This document shows, piece by piece, positions 1 through 7,332 of a stretch of DNA of 64,000 nt. Every line of letters starts with the position of its first letter. Position 1 is the first letter of the stretch. A model generated the notes under the pieces. It saw only the letters and a list, made by a program, of their open reading frames with translations. It did no database searches and was not told where the DNA came from. Source of the DNA: Bacillus_BD sp963708895 (GTDB lineage Bacteria > Bacillota > Bacilli > Bacillales > Cytobacillaceae); assembly GCA_963708895.1 (NCBI GenBank), contig CAVPUE010000006.1:1-64000 (forward strand). The letters are read 5' to 3'. The translations under genes were made by a program, and so were the position numbers.

Positions 1-26
1 AAAAATAAACTTTTTTAAAAATTTAG

Positions 27-55
27 TTGACGAATAATAAAATTAATATTATGAT
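27..55 (+). promoter_or_regulatory. Sigma-A promoter of the trp leader
   Basis: The -35 box TTGACG (27-32) and -10 box TATGAT (50-55) are separated by 17 bases, a standard vegetative promoter. Transcription would begin near 62, just upstream of the first T-box leader. No other good promoter is seen before trpE, so both T-boxes probably lie on one transcript. Confidence 0.7.
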
Positions 56-61
56 AATAAT

Positions 62-345
62 CAAATAAAGCGTACGGCAGTGATGAAGAGGAGTAACTTT
101 TCAAGGAGCACTTAAGAGAGCTGATGGTTGGTGAGAATCAGTGTGTGAAGAAAAGCGAATGGACTTCTGAGCCCCAAACCGAAACTTTTAAGGAGTAGGC
201 TTTGGCGAAGGTCTCATCGTTAAAAGAGACGAGTATTAAAACAAATTGATGTTTTGATACTTGCAAAGTGAGCTGAATATTTCAGCTAATTAAGGTGGCA
301 CCACGGGTTTCTCGTCCTTTTTATAGGAGGGAAACCCTTTTTGTG
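62..345 (+). promoter_or_regulatory. T-box riboswitch 1, tryptophan-specific
   Basis: This is a T-box leader that senses uncharged tRNA. The stem I start (GATGAAGAGGAGTA, near 80) and an AGAGAGCTGATGGTTGG segment are visible. The specifier loop carries GAA-UGG-ACUU with the codon UGG (Trp) at 160-162. The T-box motif GGTGGCACCACG lies at 294-305 and is followed by a terminator helix (305-330) and a T run. Uncharged tRNA-Trp should favour the antiterminator and let transcription pass to the second leader. The Trp assignment rests on the specifier codon and the downstream trp genes. Confidence 0.9.
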
Positions 346-371
346 TTGCCTTTTAAATAATTAAATCATTG

Positions 372-695
372 TAAATCGTTGAGTAAGAGTAGTACACGAA
401 TGATTTTCGTTACAGAGAGCCGGGTGTTGGTGTGAGCCGGTACGAAGACTTTGTTGGAATGGACTTACGAGAGATAGCCTGAAATTGTGAGTATGGCTAC
501 ACGGACTTCCACCGTTAAAAGGATAGGGTATTGTCTTGAAAGTTTATTTTGCATAATTATATTATGTAAACTTGAGGGAAGTACCCGAAAAAGAGAGAGT
601 TCTTTCATTTGGACTCTAACCTGAGGTGGCACCGCGAGTTTATATCGTCCTCTATTCACAAGAGATTTTTTTCTTGTGAATAGAGGATTTTTTAT
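372..695 (+). promoter_or_regulatory. T-box riboswitch 2, tryptophan-specific, tandem copy
   Basis: A second complete T-box leader follows the first. The specifier loop again reads GGAA-UGG-ACUU, with UGG at 460-462. The T-box motif GAGGTGGCACCGCG lies at 623-636. The terminator is a long hairpin whose arms CCTCTATTCACAAGA and TCTTGTGAATAGAGG lie at 649-689, followed by a T run. The two copies differ widely outside the conserved motifs, so this is not a recent duplication. Two switches in series should tighten repression of trpE when Trp-tRNA is charged. Confidence 0.9.
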
Positions 696-719
696 TTTCT
701 TTAAAGGAGGTTTCAAGGA

Positions 720-2133
720 ATGGGATCATTAAATACCGAGAGTCAATTAATTGTAGAGGAAATCCAAGGAGATACGTTGACACCGATCTCTATTTATCAA
801 AGGCTGCAAGGAAAAAAGAAATTTTTACTTGAAAGCTCTTTAAAACATGAAAATTCAGGTCGATTTTCCTTTATTGGAGCAGATCCATTTATGGAATTAA
901 TCGGCTATGGAGATAAATGCCAAATGGTTAAGAAAGATAGTCAAGAGAATCTTCAAGGGAAACCCTTAGAGGTATTAAAACAAATCATGTCGAGTAGTAC
1001 ACAAGAAGCAGAAACCTTATTCCCTTTTATCGGAGGTGCGGTAGGTTATGCAGGGTACGATGCGATTCGACAATATGAAAATATTGGAGAAATACCAAAG
1101 GATGAAATGAATGTACCTGATGTACACTTTTTATTTTTTGAAGTAGTCGTTGTTTTCGATCATTTGGAACAAAACGTGTTCCTCGTTGGATCACCACAAG
1201 CGAATGGTTCGACGAAAGAAGAATTAGCAGCAAAAATCAAGAGTGTACGCCAACAAATTCAACAAGTGACACCAGCTCCTGCTGAAGAGGAAGCGAAACT
1301 TTCCTCTTTCCGTGCTTCGATACCGAAACAGGAATTTATTGGTCATGTAAAGAAAGCAAAAAAATATATTGAAGAAGGCGATATTTTTCAAGTTGTTCTA
1401 TCGCAACGGTTGAAAGCAACGATTGAGGGTGATCCGTTTTCATTATACCGAAAACTTAGAATAAAGAATCCATCTCCTTATATGTATTACTTTGATTTCG
1501 ACGAATATTATATCGCTGGAGTTTCACCTGAAAGTTTAATAAAGGTGACAGGAAAACAAGTCATCACAAACCCAATAGCAGGAACAAGACCTAGAGGGAA
1601 AAACGCTGATGAAGATGAGATTCTGGCAAAGGATTTAATAGAAGATGAAAAAGAATTAGCTGAACATAAAATGCTCGTTGATCTTGGACGCAATGATCTC
1701 GGACGTGTAAGTGAATTTGGCAGTGTTCAGATTAACGAAATATCTTCAAATTGAGAAATTTAAACATGTGATCCATCTTGTTTCTGAAGTAGAAGGGGTA
1801 TTGAAAGAAGACTGCAGTCCGATTGATAGTTTAATCTCCACTCTTCCAGCGGGAACCGTTTCAGGTGCACCTAAAATTAGAGCAATGGAAATTATCAATG
1901 AAATGGAAAACTGTAAAAGAGGCATTTACTCTGGGGCGATTGGCTATGTATCTGTCAATGGAAATCTAGATTTTGCTTTAGCGATTCGGACGATGGTGAT
2001 TAAAGGGAATGAGGCCTTTATCCAAGCGGGTGCAGGAATTGTATATGATTCGGTTCCAGAAAAGGAATATGAAGAAACACTTCATAAATTAAAAATGTTT
2101 TTGGGGGAGAATCTCGATGATTTTATTGATTGA
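720..2133 (+). pseudogene. trpE: Anthranilate synthase component I, frameshifted as sequenced
   Basis: TrpE converts chorismate and ammonia to anthranilate, the first committed step of tryptophan synthesis, together with TrpG. The start ATG follows AAAGGAGG at good spacing. The first frame runs to a stop at 1754, ending in GRVSEFGSVQIN. The protein resumes in the next frame as KYLQIEKFKHVIHLVSEV and carries the chorismate-binding signature TLPAGTVSGAPKIRAMEI. Removing G1737 (AAC-G-AAATAT) restores one frame of about 470 residues, near the usual size. No other damage is seen, so this may be a sequencing error rather than a real loss. The 3' end overlaps trpG by 17 bases, which suggests translational coupling. 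Confidence 0.88.
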
Positions 2134-2704
2134 TAATTATGACTCCTTTACGTATAACTTGTATCAGTATCTTGGTGAACTTGGTGAAAGTATCATTGTA
2201 AAAAGAAATGATGAGTTGACGATTTCAGAAATCAAAGAAATGAATCCTGAAGCGATCGTTATTTCTCCAGGTCCTGGAAGACCGGAAGAAGCAGGGAATT
2301 GTGTGAAAGTGATTCAACAGTTGCACACAAGTTTTCCAATATTAGGAATCTGTTTAGGTCATCAAGCAATCGGTTATAGCTTTGGAGCTAAGATTACGAA
2401 AGCGGAAAAAATTATGCATGGGAAAGTTTCCGAAATTCGTCACCAGAATAAAGCGATTTTTCAATCCTTTCCACAAAACCTTAAAGTCATGAGATATCAT
2501 TCACTTGTGATTGAGAAAGATACGTTACCGGCTCAATTTGAAGTGTTAGCAACCTCTACTGATGATGATGAAATTATGGCGATTAAACATCGTGATTATC
2601 CATTATATGGGATGCAATTTCATCCAGAATCGATTGGTACAGAAGCAGGTTCTCGGTTATTAAAACAATTTTTAAGAGAAATGAGAGAGGAAGTGGCGAT
2701 ATGA
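2117..2704 (+). CDS. trpG: Anthranilate synthase glutamine amidotransferase subunit
   Basis: This 195-residue class I glutamine amidotransferase supplies ammonia to TrpE. The opening ILLIDNYDSFTYNLYQYL, the catalytic cysteine in GICLGHQAIGYSFGA (about residue 79) and the His-Glu pair in MQFHPESIGT are all visible. Its place between trpE and trpD makes anthranilate synthesis its main role. In B. subtilis the equivalent PabA-type subunit sits in the folate operon and serves both pathways, so a shared role is possible here too. The start overlaps trpE and the stop overlaps the trpD start (ATGA), which is typical of coupled translation. Confidence 0.92.
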   Translation: MILLIDNYDSFTYNLYQYLGELGESIIVKRNDELTISEIKEMNPEAIVISPGPGRPEEAGNCVKVIQQLHTSFPILGICLGHQAIGYSFGAKITKAEKIMHGKVSEIRHQNKAIFQSFPQNLKVMRYHSLVIEKDTLPAQFEVLATSTDDDEIMAIKHRDYPLYGMQFHPESIGTEAGSRLLKQFLREMREEVAI

Positions 2705-3723
2705 AGGAAATTATCGAACGATTAACAATTGGGGAAGAATTAAATAAGCAAGAAATTGAAACAGCAATGGGACATTTATTTTCAGAAGATATCACCGATA
2801 GTGAAATTTCAGCCTTTTTAATCGGCTTAAAAGCAAAAGGGGAAACTGTGGGAGAAATTGCCGGACTTGTTGATGGCATTCGTGCTAATTCATTACCTTT
2901 TAAGAAGGTCATCCCAAATGTAATGGACAATTGTGGAACAGGTGGAGATGGACTTAAAACCTTTAATGTGAGTTCAACATCAGCCTTTGTGATTGCGGCT
3001 GCTGGAATTCCAGTTGCGAAGCATGGTAACAGAAGTGTTTCAAGTAAAACTGGGAGTGCAGACGTTCTTGAAGAATTAGGAATACAATTAAATCTGTCAT
3101 CTGGGAGACTAGAAGAAATATTGCAAGAAGTAGGGATCGCCTTTTTATATGCTCCAAATGTACATCCCAACATTAAACGAATTCAAAAGGTCCGTAAAGA
3201 TCTAGGGGTTCCGACTGTATTTAATTTATTAGGTCCTTTAATGAATCCTGTTGATTTAGATACTCAATTTTTAGGAGTTTATCGTCGAGATTTAGCTCCA
3301 ATGTTTGCTAATGTGCTTAAAGCTCTAGGTAGAAAACGTGCAGTTGTCTTAAACGGGGCAGGATCCATGGATGAAGCATCCCTTCAAGGAGAAAATTATC
3401 TTGTTATTTTAGAAAATGGAGAGATTACGGAGAAAACATTACATCCGGAACAAGTCGGTTTACCAGTCTATCCAAATGAAGCCATCATTGGCGGCTATGC
3501 AACCGAAAATGCCGAAATATTACGAAATGTCTTAAAGGGGAAAAAGGGAGCACATCGTGATACAGTACTATTAAATGCTGGAATTGGCATTTATGTTGGC
3601 GGCAAAGTGGGTAGTATTGAAGAAGGAATTAGAACCGCAGAAGAAATGATCGATAGTGGTGCAGCTTATGAAAAATTACAACGCTTAATAGAAGCGAGCA
3701 AAATGCAAAGTGAGGTGATCTAA
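2701..3723 (+). CDS. trpD: Anthranilate phosphoribosyltransferase
   Basis: TrpD joins anthranilate to PRPP, giving phosphoribosyl-anthranilate. The 340-residue length is normal. The PRPP/metal-binding signature DNCGTGGDGLKTFNVSS lies near residues 80-95, followed by VAKHGNRSVSSKTGSADVLE, both diagnostic of the family. The start codon overlaps the trpG stop. The frame is intact and no unusual residues were noticed. Confidence 0.96.
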   Translation: MKEIIERLTIGEELNKQEIETAMGHLFSEDITDSEISAFLIGLKAKGETVGEIAGLVDGIRANSLPFKKVIPNVMDNCGTGGDGLKTFNVSSTSAFVIAAAGIPVAKHGNRSVSSKTGSADVLEELGIQLNLSSGRLEEILQEVGIAFLYAPNVHPNIKRIQKVRKDLGVPTVFNLLGPLMNPVDLDTQFLGVYRRDLAPMFANVLKALGRKRAVVLNGAGSMDEASLQGENYLVILENGEITEKTLHPEQVGLPVYPNEAIIGGYATENAEILRNVLKGKKGAHRDTVLLNAGIGIYVGGKVGSIEEGIRTAEEMIDSGAAYEKLQRLIEASKMQSEVI

Positions 3724-3724
3724 A

Positions 3725-4519
3725 ATGGCAACCATTTTAGATGCAATTATATCAGAGAAAAAAGTAGAAGTAGAACAGTTAAAAAGGAATTCTGAACAAT
3801 TAAATAAAGTGAAGGATCAACCCTATTATTCATTTCTTTCTGTACTTGAAAATGCCAAGGAACTGACGATCATAGCAGAATTCAAGAGAGCGAGCCCATC
3901 AAAAGGGGATATTAATCAAGATGCAGATCCGGCTGAACAAACGAGTTCTTATATTAAATATGGTGCAGATGCTTGCTCTGTACTAACAGATAAACGATTT
4001 TTTAAAGGAGATTTTTCGGACTTAGAAAAGGTACGTAAAGCGATTGATCGACCTATTCTTTGTAAGGATTTTGTTATTGATCCAATCCAAATCGATTGCG
4101 CTAAAAACGTCGGAGCTAATATTATTTTGTTAATCGTTGCGGCCATGGATGAAGAAAAGTTGAACTCTCTTTACAAATATGCAAAACAACAAAACTTAGA
4201 TGTATTAATGGAAGTTCACAACGAGGAAGAATTAGAAATGGCCTTAAAAACAGGGGCCAAAATCATTGGTGTCAATAATCGTAATCTAAAAAACTTTGAA
4301 GTGGACCTTTCTGTTACGGAAAGATTAGCACCAATCGTAAAGAAAAGTGGAGCCTATTTAATTAGTGAAAGTGGGATAAAAACGATTGATGATGTAAAGC
4401 GCGTAGTACGTGCAGGGGCAAATGGAATTTTAGTGGGTGAAACGTTTATGAGAGCTGAAAATATCGAGGAAACCTTAAAAGCAATGAAGTTACCATTAAA
4501 TGAGGGTGCGCATCAATGA
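3725..4519 (+). CDS. trpC: Indole-3-glycerol phosphate synthase
   Basis: TrpC closes the indole ring, converting CdRP to indole-3-glycerol phosphate. It is a 264-residue TIM barrel. The family motif IIAEFKRASPSKGDI lies near residue 50, with the barrel strands PILCKDFVID, IIGVNNRNLKNFEVD and LISESGIKT following in order. It begins one base after the trpD stop and overlaps the trpF start. In this window there is no tryptophan synthase gene to use its product. Confidence 0.96.
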   Translation: MATILDAIISEKKVEVEQLKRNSEQLNKVKDQPYYSFLSVLENAKELTIIAEFKRASPSKGDINQDADPAEQTSSYIKYGADACSVLTDKRFFKGDFSDLEKVRKAIDRPILCKDFVIDPIQIDCAKNVGANIILLIVAAMDEEKLNSLYKYAKQQNLDVLMEVHNEEELEMALKTGAKIIGVNNRNLKNFEVDLSVTERLAPIVKKSGAYLISESGIKTIDDVKRVVRAGANGILVGETFMRAENIEETLKAMKLPLNEGAHQ

Positions 4520-5130
4520 AGGTAAAAATATGTGGTTTGCAAAATGAGGAAGCGGCCCTTTTTGCAGTCAATAATGGTGCGGATGCGATAGGATTTGTTT
4601 TTGCGGAGAGTAAACGAAAAATTTCCCCTTTAGAAGCGAGTAAGATTATATCTACATTGCCGAAAGAAACGAAAAAAGTAGGTGTATTTGTCAATCCAAG
4701 TAGGGAAATGATACATGAAGTTGTTGAAACTACAGGTATTGATTATGTACAGCTTCATGGCAATGAAACACCAGAATTTTGTGATTCAATCCCTTATCCT
4801 GTTATTAAAGCCTTTAGTATTCAATCAAAAGAAGACTTAGAAAAAATACATGAATATTCATGTGAGTATGTTCTATTAGATGGACCAAAAGGAAAATATC
4901 ATGGTGGAAATGGAATTTCCTTTGATTGGAGCATGTTATCAACATTTGATTTTAAAAATAAAAAGGTAATTCTTGCAGGAGGGTTACATCCTGAAAATGT
5001 AAAGGCTGCAATAGCGAATAAGAGTGTTACGATGGTAGATGTGAGTAGTGGTGTGGAAACAGATGGTGTAAAGGATTTAACAAAGATTAAAAATTTCCTA
5101 AGTGCAGTGAAAGGTGTCCGAACGATATAA
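4516..5130 (+). CDS. trpF: Phosphoribosylanthranilate isomerase
   Basis: TrpF isomerises phosphoribosyl-anthranilate to CdRP, the step before TrpC. It is 204 residues. The start KVKICGLQNEEAA carries the catalytic Cys, and AIGFVFAESKRKI, DYVQLHGNE and VDVSSGVE (catalytic Asp and phosphate site) follow. Its ATG overlaps the trpC stop. It is the last trp gene here; only 79 bases separate it from cdaS, and trpB/trpA are not present. Confidence 0.95.
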   Translation: MKVKICGLQNEEAALFAVNNGADAIGFVFAESKRKISPLEASKIISTLPKETKKVGVFVNPSREMIHEVVETTGIDYVQLHGNETPEFCDSIPYPVIKAFSIQSKEDLEKIHEYSCEYVLLDGPKGKYHGGNGISFDWSMLSTFDFKNKKVILAGGLHPENVKAAIANKSVTMVDVSSGVETDGVKDLTKIKNFLSAVKGVRTI

Positions 5131-5209
5131 TTTGAATGAGTTTGGATATAATAAGACTCAAATAAAGAACATGACGGGCTTCAGGTGGAATAAAAAAGGA
5201 TGATAAATA

Positions 5210-5806
5210 TTGGATCAAAAAGAACAGTACACACAAGACTTATCAAATTATATGGGACATATTGATTCGCAAATAGCAAAAATTAATGCCTCTGTATCCC
5301 AACATGATTGTTGTATTTTGACTGATCTTAACCAATTATTAAAACTTGTTTCAGAAACCCAGAATCTTGCTGCCGGATATTTTCTCCAATCTTATTTAGC
5401 ACCCTATACAACTCAATATATCAATTTATCACTTGCAGCCCAACATCTCTCTGAAAAACGCCACGGTGCCTTAATTGCAATCGAACGCACAGATCCAATA
5501 GATAATCATATCAATAACGGAACTCCTATTGGTGCTACCATTAGTCATGTTTTACTTGAAACCATCTTTTACCCTGGAAATCCTCTGCATGATGGGGGAG
5601 TAGTCATCCGTAAAGATGGCATTCTTTCAGCAGGAAACATATTCCCCTTAACATCAAAGAGGATTGAAAATACTAAAATTGGAACAAGGCATCGAGCTGG
5701 AATTGGACTTTCAGAGGTAACAGATGCTGTTGTGATTATGGTATCTGAAGAAACGGGACGAATTTCATTTTCAGTAGATGGTAACTTTTATGTCATTCGA
5801 GCATAA
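5210..5806 (+). CDS. cdaS: Sporulation-type diadenylate cyclase
   Basis: This 198-residue protein should make cyclic di-AMP from two ATP. The layout matches B. subtilis CdaS (about 207 residues): an N-terminal helical region, then a DAC domain from about residue 65. The nucleotide motif RHR is at residues 160-162 in GTRHRAGIGLSE. The usual DGA motif reads DGG (128-130, LHDGGVVIR). CdaS acts during sporulation in B. subtilis and its N-terminal helices restrain activity. The start is a TTG behind AAAGGATGA. It sits just behind trpF where trpBA would be expected; a possible -10 (TATAAT, 5147-5152) suggests its own promoter. Confidence 0.88.
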   Translation: MDQKEQYTQDLSNYMGHIDSQIAKINASVSQHDCCILTDLNQLLKLVSETQNLAAGYFLQSYLAPYTTQYINLSLAAQHLSEKRHGALIAIERTDPIDNHINNGTPIGATISHVLLETIFYPGNPLHDGGVVIRKDGILSAGNIFPLTSKRIENTKIGTRHRAGIGLSEVTDAVVIMVSEETGRISFSVDGNFYVIRA

Positions 5807-5862
5807 GAGCATCAATAAGAGAATATCTTCCTCTTTTGATAAAGAAGTTCAAAGATTATCTT

Positions 5863-5900
5863 AAAAAGAAAAAAGGCTTATTTATGCCTTTTTTCTTTTT
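5863..5900 (+). terminator. Rho-independent terminator after cdaS
   Basis: A near-perfect hairpin: AAAAAGAAAAAAGGC pairs with GCCTTTTTTCTTTTT across an 8-base loop. The T-rich right arm ends transcription of cdaS and possibly trp readthrough. Confidence 0.8.
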
Positions 5901-5906
5901 AATGAA

Positions 5907-6029
5907 GGATATTTTTGGAAAGTTTGTTGTTAAAATCCAAAGGCCGATTTTAACGTAGAAAAAGCTATTTTGTGCGTCTATATTAAATTTGCAGCTCTTT
6001 TCTCAAAAATAAGGTCCTTTGTCAACGTG
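5907..6029 (+). repeat. Short transposon-like repeat (MITE), copy 1, truncated
   Basis: This region matches three other places in the window. The shared core starts at AAAGTTTGTTGTTAAAATCC and runs through TTTAACGTAGAAA and GCAGCTCTTTTCTCAAAAAT to GTCAACGTG. The left terminal repeat is degenerate and the right quarter is missing, so this is an old or partial copy. It contains no open reading frame. Confidence 0.75.
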
Positions 6030-6146
6030 AAAATATTTTCTTTTTTGTCAAACGGTTCACCTTTTTCTATTGTGATAAGAATATTATAACAAAATTACCA
6101 CCTTATACCGATTTTTTAAAAGAATTTATTATCTAGGGTAAAAATC

Positions 6147-6193
6147 AAAGGATAGATGAGCAGGGGTTATGCCTGCTTACATCTATCCTTTTT
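6147..6193 (-). terminator. Terminator downstream of the tRNA genes
   Basis: The arms AAAGGATAGATG and CATCTATCCTTT enclose an inner helix AGCAGG/CCTGCT. It lies about 70 bases beyond the 3' end of tRNA-Asp on the minus strand, where a tRNA operon terminator belongs. A/T tracts lie on both sides, so it could work both ways. Confidence 0.7.
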
Positions 6194-6264
6194 GTGCAAC
6201 ATATGACCTCATTTATTACAACAACATCTATATTAAAATTAGATATCTACTGGAAGAAATATGA

Positions 6265-6338
6265 CGGTCCGGACGGGACTCGAACCCGCGACCTCCTGCG
6301 TGACAGGCAGGCATTCTAACCAACTGAACTACCGGACC
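6265..6338 (-). tRNA. tRNA-Asp (GTC)
   Basis: Read on the minus strand, the sequence begins GGTCCGGTAGTTCAG and has the anticodon loop CTGTCAC (anticodon GTC), the TpsiC arm GGGTTCGAGTCCC and acceptor end CCGGACC-G. All four arms pair. The terminal CCA is not encoded (GTCA follows instead), so it would be added after transcription. Confidence 0.93.
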
Positions 6339-6348
6339 ATTTGGTTAA

Positions 6349-6424
6349 TGGTGGAGCCTAGCGGGATCGAACCGCTGACCTCCTGCTTGCAAGGCAGGCG
6401 CTCTCCCAGCTGAGCTAAGGCCCC
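6349..6424 (-). tRNA. tRNA-Ala (TGC)
   Basis: On the minus strand it starts GGGGCCTTAGCTCAGC, has the anticodon loop CTTGCAA (anticodon TGC), the TpsiC arm GCGGTTCGATCCCGC, and ends GGCTCC-A-CCA with CCA encoded. It lies 10 bases upstream of tRNA-Asp in the same transcript direction. Confidence 0.93.
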
Positions 6425-6438
6425 TTTAACTATAAGAC

Positions 6439-6511
6439 GGTGGGGATTAGATCGACTTGAACCATCGACTTCACACTTATCAGACCTGCGCTCTACACCA
6501 ACGAAGCTTTA
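6439..6511 (-). pseudogene. Decayed tRNA-Ile (GAT) remnant
   Basis: On the minus strand this resembles tRNA-Ile: the anticodon region CTGATAAGTGTGAAG and TpsiC-like GATGGTTCAAGTCGAT line up with the standard gene in the right order. The acceptor stem no longer pairs and there are several indels and substitutions in the D and T arms, so it is unlikely to be functional. It sits just upstream of tRNA-Ala; an Ile-Ala pair is typical of rRNA spacers, but no rRNA sequence is seen here. Confidence 0.6.
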
Positions 6512-6663
6512 TGCGTGGACAAGATTGAACCTGTAATCTTGCTTATTTGTGATCCACATAGAATATCATATGTTTTTATAAAGAAAAGGTGAGGGTAAAT
6601 ATCGGGAAAATTTAAAAATTGATCTATTACGTATCAAATGACTATTGAATGCTAATTAATTAA

Positions 6664-6845
6664 GGCTCTATTCGTAAAGTTTGTTGTTAAAATTCAAAGG
6701 CCAATTTTAACGTAGAAATAAGTCATTTTGTACCTTCGAATAAAATTTGCAGCTCTTTTCTCAAAAATAAAGGCCAATGTCAAAGTGGGTACAAGCACAA
6801 TCAGCTTTTATCTATCCAAAAGCAACAAAGTTTGAGAAAAGAGCC
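6664..6845 (+). mobile_element. MITE copy 2, full length (182 bp), ISL3-like ends
   Basis: This is a complete copy of the dispersed repeat. The left end GGCTCTATTCGTAAAGTTTG and the right end, which reads GGCTCTTTTCTCAAACTTTG on the other strand, form a terminal inverted repeat. It is flanked on both sides by TTAATTAA (6656-6663 and 6846-6853), an 8-base AT-rich target duplication. There is no transposase, so it must be moved in trans. Ends starting with GG and 8-base AT-rich duplications fit the ISL3 family; that assignment is inference. Confidence 0.85.
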
Positions 6846-6973
6846 TTAATTAAAGACGAATGTCTAGATTTTCCATTTGAACCATACGAATCGTTTCCAT
6901 AATAATCATCGGAATCCATCAAATATTTTTAAAATAAGCGGTCATTGTAAAAGATTCCATTAACGATCAAGGC

Positions 6974-7002
6974 TTGACAGAAATGCGTTTCATATGGATA
7001 AT
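6974..7002 (+). promoter_or_regulatory. Promoter of the proBA leader
   Basis: A perfect -35 TTGACA (6974-6979) lies 17 bases from the -10 GATAAT (6997-7002). Transcription would start near 7010, at the beginning of the proline T-box leader. Confidence 0.75.
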
Positions 7003-7009
7003 AAGCGTA

Positions 7010-7265
7010 AATACAAATTGAACGTTTAAAGGTGGACTAGTACGAGATCCCTTTTTGTGAAAGAGAGTGAGGTTTGTAGCTGAAAGACCTCATCACAAAA
7101 AGCCTCAGAACCTGCCATCACAGTCCTTTGTGCTAAACTTAGGCGCTTTTCAGAGCGTTATCATGCCAAGTGGGATACAGGCATAATCTGTGTCCAATTA
7201 AGGTGGTACCACGGAAATCTAAGCCCTTTTCGTCCTTTTTTTAGAGGATGAAAAGGGCTTTTTAT
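7010..7265 (+). promoter_or_regulatory. T-box riboswitch, proline-specific, upstream of proBA
   Basis: The specifier loop reads CAGAA-CCU-GCC, with CCU (Pro) at 7111-7113. The T-box motif AAGGTGGTACCACGG is at 7200-7214 and the terminator AAGCCCTTTTCGTCC/GGATGAAAAGGGCTT at 7221-7260, followed by Ts. Uncharged tRNA-Pro would switch on proBA. Proline T-boxes in front of proBA are known in B. subtilis. Confidence 0.88.
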
Positions 7266-7332
7266 ATTTATTGGCGATAGACACTGAATTTTTCTAAAAA
7301 GTTTGATAATATATATAAATGAGGGTCGGGTA

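Noticed and set aside
465..716. Minus-strand reading frame over the second T-box
   Set aside because: It is antisense to a well-defined riboswitch and has no ribosome binding site.
720..2133. Programmed frameshifting in trpE and other genes
   Set aside because: No slippery site plus pseudoknot at the break points, and the same type of one-base insertion occurs in unrelated genes.
6265..6560. rRNA operon remnant with 16S or 23S sequence
   Set aside because: Only tRNA-like sequence is visible; I found no recognisable rRNA segment.
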